Positions 1-9,587 of a stretch of DNA of 64,000 bases are shown in pieces. Numbering within the stretch: the stretch's first letter is position 1; the number at the start of each line of letters is the position of its first letter. The stretch is from Chryseobacterium camelliae (GTDB lineage Bacteria > Bacteroidota > Bacteroidia > Flavobacteriales > Weeksellaceae). The stretch is from contig NZ_CP022986.1 in assembly GCF_002770595.1 (NCBI RefSeq), positions 1,488,001 through 1,552,000 of the forward strand, written 5' to 3'. The notes under the pieces are model-generated. The model was given only the letters and a program-made list of their open reading frames with translations, made no database searches and was not told the DNA's origin. A program made the position numbers and the translations under genes.

Positions 1-1607
1 TTTTCAATCTCAAAGAAAGAAAATTTATCTAAAATTTCAATATCGCCTATTTCAGCTCTTTTCTTGCTCTTTCCGTTAGATGTTGCTTTGTTGATGATAT
101 CCAGAACGTCGAGTTTTTTCAACTGGTCTTTTTTACCCAGATTGAAGAAGAACCGTACCATGTCTTCATTTTGTTTTCTCGGCTTTCCTCCGCGGTCTCT
201 TCTTTCTCCTCTGTCACTTCTGTCACGGTCTCTGCCTCCTCTGTCACGGTCTCTTCTTGAACCTCTGTCATCATCTCTGCTGCTCAGTTTCTGTTCCATC
301 AGATCATGTCTGTCTTTGTAGTACAGGGCAAGATCTTTCAGCTGGAACTGAAGTAATTTATGGGCAAGTTCCTCTTTTGTGAATGCTGATAAATCAGGAA
401 TCAGGGAATCATCGAACTCAAAGAAATCTTCGTGGATCTCAAAAAGGCTTTCGAAAACACCTCCTACCTGAGCTTTAATGATATCATCTCCGGTAGGGAT
501 TTTCCCTTCGTTGATTTCAATTTTGGTAACCGCTTTGATCTGCTTCAGCTTTCTGCTTTCTTCAGGCTTGATCAGGGAGATCGAAACCCCATCTTTTCCC
601 GCTCTACCTGTTCTTCCGCTTCTGTGAACGAAAACTTCAGGATCATCCGGTAAAGAATAGTGGATCACGTGCGTTAAAGAGTTTACATCCAGCCCTCTTG
701 CAGCTACATCCGTTGCCACAAGGATGTCGATGTTTTTCAGCCTGAATTTCTTCATCACCGTATCTCTCTGTGCCTGAGAAAGGTCTCCGTGAAGCGCGTC
801 TGCTGCATAACCGTTCTGCATTAAGAAATCGGCCACCTCCTGGGTTTCCATTCTGGTCCTGCAGAAAATAATGGAATACTGGTTCGGGTTAGAATCAATA
901 AGACGCTTTAAAGCTTCTTTTTTCTGACGGTACCCGGCAACATAATATTCGTGTTTGATGTTTTTCTTAACCTCGTTAATAGAACCTACCGAAATTCTGT
1001 GCGGCTTTGTCAGGTAATTTTTTGAAATTCTTTCCACTTCTTTGCTCATGGTGGCAGAGAACAGGAAAGTCTGCTTGGTTTCAGGCGTTTCGCTTAAGAT
1101 GGTTTCCAGTTCGTCTTTGAACCCCATGGAAAGCATTTCGTCGGCTTCATCTAAAACCAGCCAGTGAATCGCAGAAAAGTCAAGTGCTTTTCTGTTGATC
1201 AGGTCGATCACCCTTCCCGGAGTTCCCACAATAATCTGCGGTTTGTCCTTTAGGGATCTCATTTGGTCCATAATACTGCTTCCACCATAAACTGCTGTAG
1301 TTTTGATGTCTTTCATGTACTTGGAGTAATTTTTAATGTCTTTGGTAATCTGAAGACATAGTTCGCGTGTCGGACAAAGCACCAATAGCTGGATTTTGCG
1401 ACTCGTATCGTCAATCATATCCAAAATCGGAAGCGAAAATGCTGCTGTTTTGCCTGTCCCAGTCTGCGCAAGTGCGATCAAGTCGCGGATATCTGAAAGA
1501 ATGAAAGGGATAGTCTGTTTTTGGATTTCTGTCGGGCTTTCGTAACCCATTTCGCCAATTGCCTTTAGAATGTCAGGACTTAAATTGGTCTCCGTAAATA
1601 AATTCAT
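1..1607 (-). CDS. DEAD-box ATP-dependent RNA helicase, 3' end cut by window edge
   Basis: An RNA helicase that uses ATP to unwind RNA duplexes, probably in ribosome assembly or mRNA turnover in the cytoplasm. Reading leftward from an ATG at 1607, the frame is open to the window edge (about 535 residues). Visible motifs are Q-motif/Walker A (ALAQTGTGKTAAF, near 1450), DEAD (VLDEADEM, near 1140), SAT (FSATM, near 1050) and HRSGRTGRAG (near 610). After these come an Arg/Asp/Gly-rich stretch (about 180-290) and the start of a DbpA-like RNA-binding domain (FNLGKKDQLKKLDVLD, near 110). The Arg-rich insert and the DbpA-type C-terminus place it with CsdA/DeaD-like helicases. The exact paralog is uncertain because the C-terminus is missing. 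Confidence 0.93.
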   Translation of the reverse strand, partial: MNLFTETNLSPDILKAIGEMGYESPTEIQKQTIPFILSDIRDLIALAQTGTGKTAAFSLPILDMIDDTSRKIQLLVLCPTRELCLQITKDIKNYSKYMKDIKTTAVYGGSSIMDQMRSLKDKPQIIVGTPGRVIDLINRKALDFSAIHWLVLDEADEMLSMGFKDELETILSETPETKQTFLFSATMSKEVERISKNYLTKPHRISVGSINEVKKNIKHEYYVAGYRQKKEALKRLIDSNPNQYSIIFCRTRMETQEVADFLMQNGYAADALHGDLSQAQRDTVMKKFRLKNIDILVATDVAARGLDVNSLTHVIHYSLPDDPEVFVHRSGRTGRAGKDGVSISLIKPEESRKLKQIKAVTKIEINEGKIPTGDDIIKAQVGGVFESLFEIHEDFFEFDDSLIPDLSAFTKEELAHKLLQFQLKDLALYYKDRHDLMEQKLSSRDDDRGSRRDRDRGGRDRDRSDRGERRDRGGKPRKQNEDMVRFFFNLGKKDQLKKLDVLDIINKATSNGKSKKRAEIGDIEILDKFSFFEIE

Positions 1608-1627
1608 TAAATATTATAAAATTTTTG

Positions 1628-1635
1628 CAAAGATA
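1628..1635 (-). promoter_or_regulatory. -7 promoter box for the helicase gene
   Basis: On the minus strand the sequence TATCTTTG matches the Bacteroidota -7 consensus TAnnTTTG and lies 21 bp ahead of the helicase ATG. I see no convincing -33 TTG at the expected distance, so this rests on the -7 box alone. Confidence 0.5.
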
Positions 1636-1820
1636 CAATTAATATTTGAATATCATTTAATTTGATGTTACATTAATGGTAATTTAACATCTCATTCCCG
1701 AAATACTTATAAATTATCCGCAAAAAAAGGTATGTTTTTTTATGTTTAATTTAATAATACCGGCACTATACGCATCAATTAAAACGTGCTTTACTCATCT
1801 GGATTCATCATCTTTTTGCT

Positions 1821-1828
1821 TATATTTG
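1821..1828 (+). promoter_or_regulatory. -7 promoter box for DUF2461 gene
   Basis: TATATTTG matches TAnnTTTG and lies 18 bp ahead of the ATG at 1847. It supports that start over the upstream in-frame ATG at 1742, which lies before the promoter. The -33 element is unclear. Confidence 0.5.
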
Positions 1829-1846
1829 ATAGAAACTCTATCTACT

Positions 1847-2512
1847 ATGCCCGCAACACTTTCCCCGGATGTTTTCAGCTTCCTGAAAAAACTCACCCTT
1901 AACAATACCCGTGAATGGTTTAATGACCATAAAGATCTGTACACACAGTCCAGAGACAACCTCATTGAATTCCTTGAGGACCTGATGATGGAAATGTCCC
2001 GTTTCGATGAAGAACAGGCTAAAACAGATGCCAAAAAAGCACTGTTCAGGATTTACCGCGATACCAGGTTTTCCAAAGACAAGTCTCCGTACAAAACCAA
2101 TTTCGGGGCTTCCATGGGAATGGGTAAAGGAAACCAGAAAGCCGGCTATTACCTTCATATAGAACCCGGAAAATCTTTTCTTGCCGGCGGCATCTACATG
2201 CCTGATACTGCTGTCCTCAAACAGATCCGCAAAGAAATATCTGTATACAGTAATGAGTTCCTCGCTATCCTGAATAATCCGGATTTCAAAAAATATTTCC
2301 CGCAGCTCGACCAGGAAAGTAAACTGGTGAAGGTTCCGCAGGGTTTTGAGAAAGATGACCCTATGGCGGATTTCCTGAAACTAAAAAACTTTATCGTGGT
2401 GTATAATCTGAAAGACCAGGAGCTTATGGACAAAGAAGCGGTGAAGAACCTGGCTGCCATCTATGAAACCATGAAGCCTTTGAATGATTTCCTGAATACT
2501 GCTTTATCCTGA
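1847..2512 (+). CDS. DUF2461 family protein
   Basis: A 221-residue protein beginning MPATLSPDVFSFLKKL, followed by the family hallmark NTREWFNDHKDLY and a central block FRIYRDTRFSKDKSPYK that is typical of DUF2461. No signal peptide or membrane segment is visible, so it is probably cytoplasmic. The biochemical function of the family is not established. The frame is open upstream to an ATG at 1742, but that extension (35 residues) is unlike the family start and precedes the likely promoter box, so 1847 was chosen. It stands alone between the helicase and the polysaccharide genes. Confidence 0.88.
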   Translation: MPATLSPDVFSFLKKLTLNNTREWFNDHKDLYTQSRDNLIEFLEDLMMEMSRFDEEQAKTDAKKALFRIYRDTRFSKDKSPYKTNFGASMGMGKGNQKAGYYLHIEPGKSFLAGGIYMPDTAVLKQIRKEISVYSNEFLAILNNPDFKKYFPQLDQESKLVKVPQGFEKDDPMADFLKLKNFIVVYNLKDQELMDKEAVKNLAAIYETMKPLNDFLNTALS

Positions 2513-2610
2513 TCGGTCATGCAAGGGAACATATTTTTCAACTACAAATCAGCATTGTGCAACTTTGATGCAATATCGGCGCGGTTTTAACAGGTCTTGG
2601 CATTTTTGTT

Positions 2611-2618
2611 TATATTTG
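2611..2618 (+). promoter_or_regulatory. -7 promoter box for the methyltransferase-flippase pair
   Basis: TATATTTG lies 21 bp ahead of the ATG at 2640 and matches TAnnTTTG. It favours that start over the in-frame ATG at 2565. No -33 TTG is seen at 17-23 bp. Confidence 0.45.
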
Positions 2619-2639
2619 CTGACAGTTAAAAGGCTAAAC

Positions 2640-3434
2640 ATGTCCCTATACCAAAGAATTGCGGAAAAACTCCAGTATATAAGCCCTGCTTTTTATAAAA
2701 AAAGGTTCTTTAAAAACATCTCACATCTCAGCCGGAATAATTTTTCAGCGCGTAATGTGGAACCTGAACTGGTGTGGATCAAGGAATACCTTCCCGCAGA
2801 TGCCGTTATTTTTGACATCGGGGCCAATGTAGGCACTTTTCTGTATCAGCTGGAAAACAAGCTCCAGCATCAGAATATTTTCGGATTTGAGCCTAATAAA
2901 ATCCTGTACGAAAGACTCAGGAGGCTGTTTCCTCAGATGAGGATTTTTCCGCTGGCGCTTTCTGATGAGAATACCACTGCTACTTTTAAGGTTCCGGTCA
3001 TCAACGGACAGAAAGTTGCCTCCCGCGGAACCCTGAATACCTCCTACAAAGAAAAAGGAGAAGAAAAAAGCTTTACCGAGCAGGTCACGGTAGTACAACT
3101 GGATAACTGGGCAGCTCAACAGGATCTACAGCGCCTGGATTTTATCAAAATCGATGTGGAAGGAAATGAAATGAAAACCTTAACGGGGGCCAAAAACACG
3201 ATTACCCGCTTCTTTCCCACTCTCATGGTAGAAATGGAACAGAGGCATCATGACACCCCGGTATGGAATGAAATTGCCCTGATTGAAAACTGGGGATATG
3301 AAGCCCGCTACCTGGACCGTGAGACATTTACCTTAAAAAAGCTTACCCAAGCCATTTTGCAGGAGAATTCTGATGACGAAAAAAACAAAAAGGAATACAT
3401 CAATAATATTATTTTTATCCCTAAAAGCCATTAA
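2640..3434 (+). CDS. FkbM family SAM-dependent methyltransferase
   Basis: A 264-residue class I methyltransferase. The SAM-binding loop is VIFDIGANVGTF, a later acidic strand reads FGFEPNKILYE, and the FkbM signature is LDFIKIDVEGNEMKTLTGA. FkbM enzymes O-methylate sugars or polyketides. Beside a flippase and two glycosyltransferases, methylation of a surface glycan is the likely role (inference). The start at 2640 (MSLYQRIAEKLQ) follows a promoter box, and the 25-residue upstream extension looks non-coding. The flippase starts 2 bp after its stop, so the two are probably cotranscribed. Confidence 0.85.
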   Translation: MSLYQRIAEKLQYISPAFYKKRFFKNISHLSRNNFSARNVEPELVWIKEYLPADAVIFDIGANVGTFLYQLENKLQHQNIFGFEPNKILYERLRRLFPQMRIFPLALSDENTTATFKVPVINGQKVASRGTLNTSYKEKGEEKSFTEQVTVVQLDNWAAQQDLQRLDFIKIDVEGNEMKTLTGAKNTITRFFPTLMVEMEQRHHDTPVWNEIALIENWGYEARYLDRETFTLKKLTQAILQENSDDEKNKKEYINNIIFIPKSH

Positions 3435-3436
3435 AA

Positions 3437-4936
3437 ATGAGTGTAGTAGCAAGACAAGGGTTTAAATATTCTATTATTGGTTATATCGGTTTCCTTTTAG
3501 GTACCGCTTCCATTTTTATTTTCATGAACAACCTGACGTTCTATGGTACGCTCAGGTATATCATGCCTGCTGCTGAAATGCTTGTCCCATTTGTTGTTTT
3601 TGGAATTTCTTACGCCAATGTTAAATTTTTCCCACAAGCAGATAAGGACGGCAAACGACAAAACATGCTATCGCTTTCCCTGGCTGCAGTTTTCATCAAT
3701 TTCATCATTTTTCTGATTGTCTTTTTTCTTATACCCTATTTTTTTCCCGGATTCAAACATACCAAAGCCTGGAACAGCAGGGGAATCATCCTTCCGCTCA
3801 CATTGCTGCTATCATTCTGTGCTATCTTCAATAAGTATATTTCAAACTATAAAAGAATTGTTGTCTCCAATATTTTCGATAATCTTTTTCCGAAAATAGC
3901 CAATCTGGGATCTTTTCTGATTTTCATGTACCTGGCTTCAAAGTATGCCGAAAGTTCAACTGTACCGGAAAACACTGCATTGATGTTCTTTTTTGGAATG
4001 TTTGTACTGATGTTTGCCGGGTATGCTTTTTACACCAACAAACTTGAAAAAATCAGGTTCGACTTCAGCACAGATTATTTTAAAAAGGATGATTTCTACA
4101 AAGAGTTTGCGGCCTATAGTTTCTTTGGATTTTTAGGAACTTTTGGAAATTATCTTGCCATCAACAACTTCATGATCGGTGAATTTTTAGGCATGGAGGA
4201 AAACGGTATTTATTCGACGCTGTATGCACTGATTTCACTGATATCGATCCCACAGCTCGGGCTGTTCAATATTTCTGCGCCCATCATCAGCAAAAACCTG
4301 ATTGACGGTGATATGGAAGGCCTGGACCGGTTCCATAAGAAAACTTCTCTGACACTTTATTTTTTAGGCGCCGTTTTATTTTCCTGTATTATGGTAGGTT
4401 TCCCTTACCTTACTCATTTTATGCCTAAAAACGGCGTGCTATTAAGGGAATACGAGCCGGTAATCTGGATCTGGGGATCTGCGGTGCTGGTTGACCTCGC
4501 CACGGGGTTCAACGGGAATATTATTTCGCTTTCCAAATACTACAAGTTCAATATTGTCGTGATGCTCCTCCTGGCCGGATTAACCATTGCCCTGAATCTC
4601 TATTTCCTGAAGCACACGGACCTGAAACTGATCGGTATTGCATTATCTACGGCGATTTCCCTGACGACGTATAATGTCATAAAAATTGTTTTCAATTACT
4701 TTATGTTCAAGGTTTCACCTTTATCTATTGAGATGATCTTCGTTTCGATCATTTGTACTCTGGCGATCACAGTTGCCATTATTTTACCGGAAGTCAACAA
4801 TAATTTCATTAACCTTGTTTATAAACCTCTGGTCGTTTTAATCCTGATCTTTATCGGAAATCATTTTACGAAAGTATTCCCGATAGAGGATTATGTCAAT
4901 GCAAAATTCATCAGAAGCCTCCTTAAGTTCAAGTAG
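3437..4936 (+). CDS. polysaccharide/oligosaccharide flippase (Wzx-like, MATE/MVF fold)
   Basis: A 499-residue integral membrane protein with about 12-14 hydrophobic helices along its length (for example near residues 14-31, 43-63, 82-104 and 118-138), typical of lipid-linked oligosaccharide flippases. It probably moves undecaprenyl-linked glycan units across the inner membrane for O-antigen or capsule assembly. It follows the FkbM gene by 2 bp. Its last 8 bases overlap the stop of the convergent glycosyltransferase gene, so the two converging units share no spacer. The glycan cannot be inferred. Confidence 0.85.
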   Translation: MSVVARQGFKYSIIGYIGFLLGTASIFIFMNNLTFYGTLRYIMPAAEMLVPFVVFGISYANVKFFPQADKDGKRQNMLSLSLAAVFINFIIFLIVFFLIPYFFPGFKHTKAWNSRGIILPLTLLLSFCAIFNKYISNYKRIVVSNIFDNLFPKIANLGSFLIFMYLASKYAESSTVPENTALMFFFGMFVLMFAGYAFYTNKLEKIRFDFSTDYFKKDDFYKEFAAYSFFGFLGTFGNYLAINNFMIGEFLGMEENGIYSTLYALISLISIPQLGLFNISAPIISKNLIDGDMEGLDRFHKKTSLTLYFLGAVLFSCIMVGFPYLTHFMPKNGVLLREYEPVIWIWGSAVLVDLATGFNGNIISLSKYYKFNIVVMLLLAGLTIALNLYFLKHTDLKLIGIALSTAISLTTYNVIKIVFNYFMFKVSPLSIEMIFVSIICTLAITVAIILPEVNNNFINLVYKPLVVLILIFIGNHFTKVFPIEDYVNAKFIRSLLKFK

Positions 4937-5996
4937 CCAGGCTCTTCAGCAGATCTTCCAGATCAGTACGGACCTTCTCAGGATTATAATGTCCTTTAAA
5001 ATCAAAGCCGTATTTTTTCAGGTGGTTCAGCTGTTGCAGAAGGTCCTGCTCTTCCGGCACAATAAAGTCCAGTGAAGAAGGATATGCCGGCGGGAATACC
5101 GCAGGCTTGCCAAAAGTAATCGCATCGCCGATGTTCCCTGTCATTTTGGTCGTTCCATATTGTTCGGGCTGACTGAAAAATTCAGTTTCCGGCTGTACCG
5201 GGCACCATAAAACGTCCGCTTTCCGCATCCAGCTTCCAAAATCAGCCTGTGAGACTCTTTCACTGAAATACCGGATGGAAATGTATTCTAAAGAGTGCTC
5301 AAGACCTGCAAGATCATCAAGTAAAGGTCCTGCTGCTTTTCCCAGAAAAACAAATTCAACAGATTGAGCCCGGATACTACCGTTCCTAAAATTATTTTCC
5401 CATTCTCTGATCACCTTCAAGACCCTCAGGTAATCCCTGCGCTGCTGCGAAACCCCTCCGGGAATAACTACCGTAAGGATTTTACTTTCCGCACGCTCCG
5501 TTTCCTTTGTGTAGAACAGAGGCAGGTACAGATACCGTCCGGATGATAAAGCCGGATCGAGGACGAGAAGGTTGCCTGCTTTCTGATACACTTTGCCTGC
5601 AAGCAGCAGGCCTTCTTTCAGGAACAGTTTCAGACGGTAGAGACGGTCCGCCCTGAATATGCTTTTGAGTAAGGCAAAAGGGGAAGCTTTGGAAAAATTC
5701 AGGTTATGAACAATCACTGCAGTAGGGTATCGCTCGGTAATGACTTTAAAGGTGTTGAAATACCGGTGAACCGTTCCTATGACCATCAGGTCATACTTTT
5801 TTGTTTTAAGCTGATCCAGGATCAGGGAACTGTCTGACATGATTATATTCTCAGTTTCAACATTGCTCAGCTGGCGGTATATTTTTTCAGAAAAATAGTA
5901 ATCCACCGTAAAAGATTTGGAACCACGCATGACTTCCACAAAGTTTTGTGCAATTTCCGCATGGGTATCCAGTTCTATGTAGGCGAGTTTTTTCAC
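4929..5996 (-). CDS. putative GT-B-like glycosyltransferase
   Basis: A 355-residue cytoplasmic protein starting MKKLAYIELDTHAEIAQNF. An N-terminal Rossmann-like half leads to KYDLMVIGTVHRYFNTF. The C-terminal half contains ILTVVIPGGVSQQRRDYL and, further on, YGTTKMTGNIGDAITFGKPA, which resembles the nucleotide-sugar-binding loop of GT-B enzymes. I cannot assign a GT family number. Transcribed leftward 31 bp after the GT2 gene, so it probably belongs to the same surface-glycan operon. The stop overlaps the flippase gene end. Confidence 0.6.
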   Translation of the reverse strand: MKKLAYIELDTHAEIAQNFVEVMRGSKSFTVDYYFSEKIYRQLSNVETENIIMSDSSLILDQLKTKKYDLMVIGTVHRYFNTFKVITERYPTAVIVHNLNFSKASPFALLKSIFRADRLYRLKLFLKEGLLLAGKVYQKAGNLLVLDPALSSGRYLYLPLFYTKETERAESKILTVVIPGGVSQQRRDYLRVLKVIREWENNFRNGSIRAQSVEFVFLGKAAGPLLDDLAGLEHSLEYISIRYFSERVSQADFGSWMRKADVLWCPVQPETEFFSQPEQYGTTKMTGNIGDAITFGKPAVFPPAYPSSLDFIVPEEQDLLQQLNHLKKYGFDFKGHYNPEKVRTDLEDLLKSLAT

Positions 5997-6027
5997 GATC
6001 AGTGTAGTTGCTTTTTAAAGAAAAACT

Positions 6028-6882
6028 TTAGCTTTTCAGCCATTTTTTCTTCAGGGTCTTCCAGCGATGGCTATTGATGACTTTCTGCTCGTCAGGCGAT
6101 ATTTTCAGCGCTTCCTTCCGTGAGCGGCAGCTTTCATAAGCCCTGACAATCTGTATAAAAAATACAGGCGACCTGCTTTTGAATGCTTCTTTGAGCGAAG
6201 CAATGTAGGCAAAAGTTCTGTTCAGTCCTAAAAAGTAAAAATATTTCCCGTAATACTCAGCAGGCCGTATGGTGTAATCGGCTCCTTTGGTTTTGATCAG
6301 CTTTACATGCAGTTCGGGCAGCACCACTTCTTTCCAGCCCTGATGCTCAAGGATAATGGAATCGATGTTGTCCCATCCGAGTGTCTCTCTCAATCCTCCT
6401 ATTGCCGTATAACATTCTTTACGGTAAGCTTTTACAGGACCTCTTACATGATGCCTGCTGGAATTGCCCTCGTAAACCCAATTGTCCTCTTTTTCAACAT
6501 ACAGCAATCCACCAACAAGTCCGTAATCAGGATGCCTTTCAAAGGCTCCGGCAACCGTTTCAAGGTAATGATCCGGAAGAATAATGTCTGCATCAAATTT
6601 ACAGATGATGTCATAGTCATCCGTATTTTGGGTTTCCAGCCCTTTTTTAAATGCCCTGACGACTTTGGAGCCGGGCTGGTGACCGGATTTTTCAAGGTTA
6701 AGCGTTACAAAACGGCTGTCGGTATCGGTATATTGGCTGACAATATCAGAAGTACGGTCTGTGGATCCGTCATTCACCACCACCACTTTAAAATCCCTCC
6801 GGCTTTGCTGCTGCAATGCCTTCAAGGTAAAGCCAAGATGATGCTCTTCGTTATGTGCCGGAATAATGATTAAGAACCTCAC
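6028..6882 (-). CDS. family 2 glycosyltransferase
   Basis: A 284-residue GT-A enzyme. It has the N-terminal nucleotide-binding stretch FLIIIPAHNEEHHLG, then VVVNDGSTDRT, the metal-binding acidic motif CKFDADIILP (DxD-like) and a downstream LGWDNIDSIILEHQG acceptor/catalytic region. It transfers a sugar from a nucleotide-sugar to a lipid or glycan acceptor at the cytoplasmic membrane face. It lies between aspartase (77 bp upstream) and the other putative glycosyltransferase (31 bp downstream), all on the same strand. The sugar specificity is unknown. Confidence 0.88.
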   Translation of the reverse strand: MRFLIIIPAHNEEHHLGFTLKALQQQSRRDFKVVVVNDGSTDRTSDIVSQYTDTDSRFVTLNLEKSGHQPGSKVVRAFKKGLETQNTDDYDIICKFDADIILPDHYLETVAGAFERHPDYGLVGGLLYVEKEDNWVYEGNSSRHHVRGPVKAYRKECYTAIGGLRETLGWDNIDSIILEHQGWKEVVLPELHVKLIKTKGADYTIRPAEYYGKYFYFLGLNRTFAYIASLKEAFKSRSPVFFIQIVRAYESCRSRKEALKISPDEQKVINSHRWKTLKKKWLKS

Positions 6883-6959
6883 GGTAAAAGAATAAGTATC
6901 GTATTGAAGATGAATGGCCCCATGTTACATCAACAAGCAGCCATCCATCCTGTAATTTG

Positions 6960-8360
6960 TTATTTGTTGTGCGGCTTCAGCATATGGGCCGGATCGAGGA
7001 TTTCATCCAGCTTTTCCTGGGAAAGCATTCCCCTTTCCAGGACCAGGTCATAGACACTTTTCCCGGTTTCCAATGATTCTTTGGCAATGGCTGTGGATTG
7101 CTTGTATCCGATATAAGGGTTCAGTGCGGTTACAATTCCTATGCTGTGCTTCACCATATTGAGGCATACATCTTTATTAGCCGTAATGCCCACCACACAT
7201 TTTTCGCGGAGGGTGTCCAGCGCATTGCACAGGAAGTGAATATTTTCCATGATGGCATGGGACAATACCGGCTCCATTACGTTCAGCTGCAGCTGGCCCG
7301 CTTCTGCGGCAAAAGTTACCGTTAAATCGTTTCCGATCACTTTAAAGCACACCTGATTAACCACTTCAGGAATCACCGGGTTTACTTTTCCGGGCATGAT
7401 AGAAGATCCGGGCTGCATCGGAGGAAGGTTGATTTCAAAAAGCCCGGCTCTGGGGCCCGATGAAAGAAGCCTTAAATCATTACAGATTTTAGACAGCTTT
7501 ACAGCGAGACGCTTCATGGCTGAAGAATAAATCACGTACGAACCTGTATCAGGAGTGGCTTCTACAAGATCCGGAGCTGACACGATAGGATAACCGGTAA
7601 TTTCCGCCAGGTTTTTCGCGCATAATGCAGCGTACCCAACCGGAGCATTAATCCCGGTACCGATGGCTGTAGCGCCCATATTGACTTCAACAAAGAGTTC
7701 CGCATTATTGTTCAGCTTGGAGATATCTTCTTCAAGCGTAGCGGCAAAAGCTTCAAATTCCTGTCCGAGGGTCATGGGAACAGCATCCTGAAGCTGGGTC
7801 CTCCCCATTTTGATGATCCCCCTGAATTCATTTCCTTTTTCGCGGAATGCCTCTACAATTTTCTGAAGCTTTTCTACCAGGACGGCATTCATCTGAAGGA
7901 GTCCCATTTTTATTGCTGTGGGATACGCATCATTGGTAGACTGGGAAAGGTTGATATGGTCATTGGGAGAACAGAATTCGTATTGCCCCTTGTCTTTTCC
8001 CATCTTTTCCAGCACCCGGTTGGCAATAACCTCGTTGGCATTCATGTTAATGGATGTCCCTGCTCCTCCCTGGATCATATCCACGGGAAACTGTTCATGA
8101 AAACGCCCTGCAATAATTTCGTGGCAGGTTTCGGCTATTTTAAAATACAGGCTCTCATCCAGCAATCCCAGTTCATAATTGGTTTTTGCTGCTGCCATTT
8201 TTACAAAAGCAAGCCCCCGGATAAACTCCGGATAGGACGAGAGCAATTGTCCCGAGATTTTAAAATTATCGATGGCCCTTTGGGTCTGAACTCCGTAATA
8301 AGCGTCTGCCGGCACTTCAAGCACGCCCAGCAGGTCGCTTTCCTTTCTGAAATCTCCCAT
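6960..8360 (-). CDS. aspA: aspartate ammonia-lyase (aspartase)
   Basis: Converts L-aspartate to fumarate and ammonia, feeding amino-acid carbon into the TCA cycle. The 466-residue length matches the family. The fumarase/aspartase signature GSSIMPGKVNPVIPE is present with its catalytic serine loop. Other family blocks are STNDAYPTA, GRTQLQDAVPMTLGQE and the C-terminal LNPYIGYKQSTAIAKES, which favours aspartase over class II fumarase. It is followed by the two glycosyltransferase genes on the same strand, without an evident functional link. Confidence 0.92.
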   Translation of the reverse strand: MGDFRKESDLLGVLEVPADAYYGVQTQRAIDNFKISGQLLSSYPEFIRGLAFVKMAAAKTNYELGLLDESLYFKIAETCHEIIAGRFHEQFPVDMIQGGAGTSINMNANEVIANRVLEKMGKDKGQYEFCSPNDHINLSQSTNDAYPTAIKMGLLQMNAVLVEKLQKIVEAFREKGNEFRGIIKMGRTQLQDAVPMTLGQEFEAFAATLEEDISKLNNNAELFVEVNMGATAIGTGINAPVGYAALCAKNLAEITGYPIVSAPDLVEATPDTGSYVIYSSAMKRLAVKLSKICNDLRLLSSGPRAGLFEINLPPMQPGSSIMPGKVNPVIPEVVNQVCFKVIGNDLTVTFAAEAGQLQLNVMEPVLSHAIMENIHFLCNALDTLREKCVVGITANKDVCLNMVKHSIGIVTALNPYIGYKQSTAIAKESLETGKSVYDLVLERGMLSQEKLDEILDPAHMLKPHNK

Positions 8361-8425
8361 TGTATGTATTTAAAATTAATCCTGTAAAGATAACAAAACC
8401 CACCGAAGGATGCGTCCTTAATCTC

Positions 8426-9460
8426 TTATTTTACGGGATATTTAACGTTCAGTGCCTGAAGGATAGCCCAGGTTTCCGCATCCATTACCCCGTCATAATT
8501 CTGAGGCCTGAAATGATACTGGAATGCTTCAATGGTTTTCCTGGTGGCATCATCCCATTTTCCGCTTGACTCTAAGCCATACCCGAATTTCTGCAAAGCG
8601 GTCTGGATCATAAAGATGAAGGCTGGCTCATTGTACCGTGTGGTAAATTCAACCAGTGCAAGTTCATAATAGTTCTTTTTAGTCGCTTCATCGTACCACA
8701 TCCCGATCTGGTATTCATCGTAAAGCTTTTTCCATGGAAACAGAGGTCCCGGATCCTGTTTTCTGGTCGGGGCGATATCCGAATGTGCCAGGACATTGGT
8801 TGGCGGAATCTGGTACCGGGTTACAATATCTTTGGCTAAGGCAGCTACTTTTTTAACCTGGTCATCACTGAAGGGTACAAAGATCCTCCTGGCTGTACTG
8901 TCTGCGGTATATCCGTTATTTACGATCTCAATGCCTATTGACGTATCATTAAGGTTTTTATCGTTCCTCCATGAGCTTATTCCGGCATGATAGGCACGCT
9001 TATTTTCATCCACCAGCTGATAGATCTGGTTGTCCTCTTTATCATTTACCAGATAATGGGCACTTACAGCCTGCTGAGTCAGCACGGTGATGGATTTATC
9101 TTCCGGCAGGGCTGTATAATGAAGGATGAGGTATTTCTGTCTGAAATTCTGCGCAACCGCAGGAAAATAGGTTTTGGTAACCTTATAGCCGGCAGGTTTT
9201 GCAGAGACAATAGATCCGTAACTGATGGTATTGTCATTCTTGGTAATATCGGCAATATTGGTGGTAAAAAATTCTACGCCATGATCGGTGGTGATCTGGG
9301 GCTTAGGCTTAGCCTGAGGTGGGGTTACAACGGCTGTTTTTTGCTGTGTTACCGGCGTTTTACGCTTGTAGGAAGTTTTTTTAACATTCTGCTGGGAAGT
9401 ACAGGAAAAAACCATAGCACTTAATCCCATGATATATAATGTTTTACGCATCAGTCTCAT
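8426..9460 (-). CDS. N-acetylmuramoyl-L-alanine amidase lipoprotein with peptidoglycan-binding domain
   Basis: A 344-residue cell-wall hydrolase. The N-terminus is a lipoprotein signal ending SAMVFSCTSQQ, predicting lipid anchoring at the cysteine, followed by a basic/Pro-rich linker. The Amidase_2 (PGRP-like) domain includes KYLILHYTALP, VSAHYLV, AYHAGISSW and VLAHSDIAPTRKQDPGPLFPW, giving the zinc-binding histidines of AmiD-type enzymes. A C-terminal PG_binding_1 domain is visible (ALQKFGYGLESSGKWDDATRK). It cleaves the amide bond between MurNAc and the stem peptide, in the periplasm. The ATG four codons inside is an alternative start. Confidence 0.9.
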   Translation of the reverse strand: MRLMRKTLYIMGLSAMVFSCTSQQNVKKTSYKRKTPVTQQKTAVVTPPQAKPKPQITTDHGVEFFTTNIADITKNDNTISYGSIVSAKPAGYKVTKTYFPAVAQNFRQKYLILHYTALPEDKSITVLTQQAVSAHYLVNDKEDNQIYQLVDENKRAYHAGISSWRNDKNLNDTSIGIEIVNNGYTADSTARRIFVPFSDDQVKKVAALAKDIVTRYQIPPTNVLAHSDIAPTRKQDPGPLFPWKKLYDEYQIGMWYDEATKKNYYELALVEFTTRYNEPAFIFMIQTALQKFGYGLESSGKWDDATRKTIEAFQYHFRPQNYDGVMDAETWAILQALNVKYPVK

Positions 9461-9481
9461 TTTTTAGTCGTTTATATACCT

Positions 9482-9489
9482 CAAAAATA
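9482..9489 (-). promoter_or_regulatory. -7 box for the amidase gene
   Basis: Minus-strand TATTTTTG matches TAnnTTTG about 21 bp ahead of the amidase ATG. It is divergent from the tRNA promoter in the same 127-bp gap. Confidence 0.4.
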
Positions 9490-9512
9490 CATAAATTTTT
9501 CCTGAAATTTAT

Positions 9513-9543
9513 TTGGTATGTAAGGAAAACTATTCTATATTTG
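9513..9543 (+). promoter_or_regulatory. promoter of the Ser-Pro-Arg tRNA operon
   Basis: TTG at 9513-9515, a 20-bp spacer, then TATATTTG at 9536-9543: a complete match to the Bacteroidota sigma consensus (TTG, 17-23 bp, TAnnTTTG). Transcription should begin near 9550 and run through three tRNA genes to the hairpin at 9864. Confidence 0.75.
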
Positions 9544-9587
9544 CACTCGCAATAACGGAATAACGATCATTAGAAAATAAAGTTAAA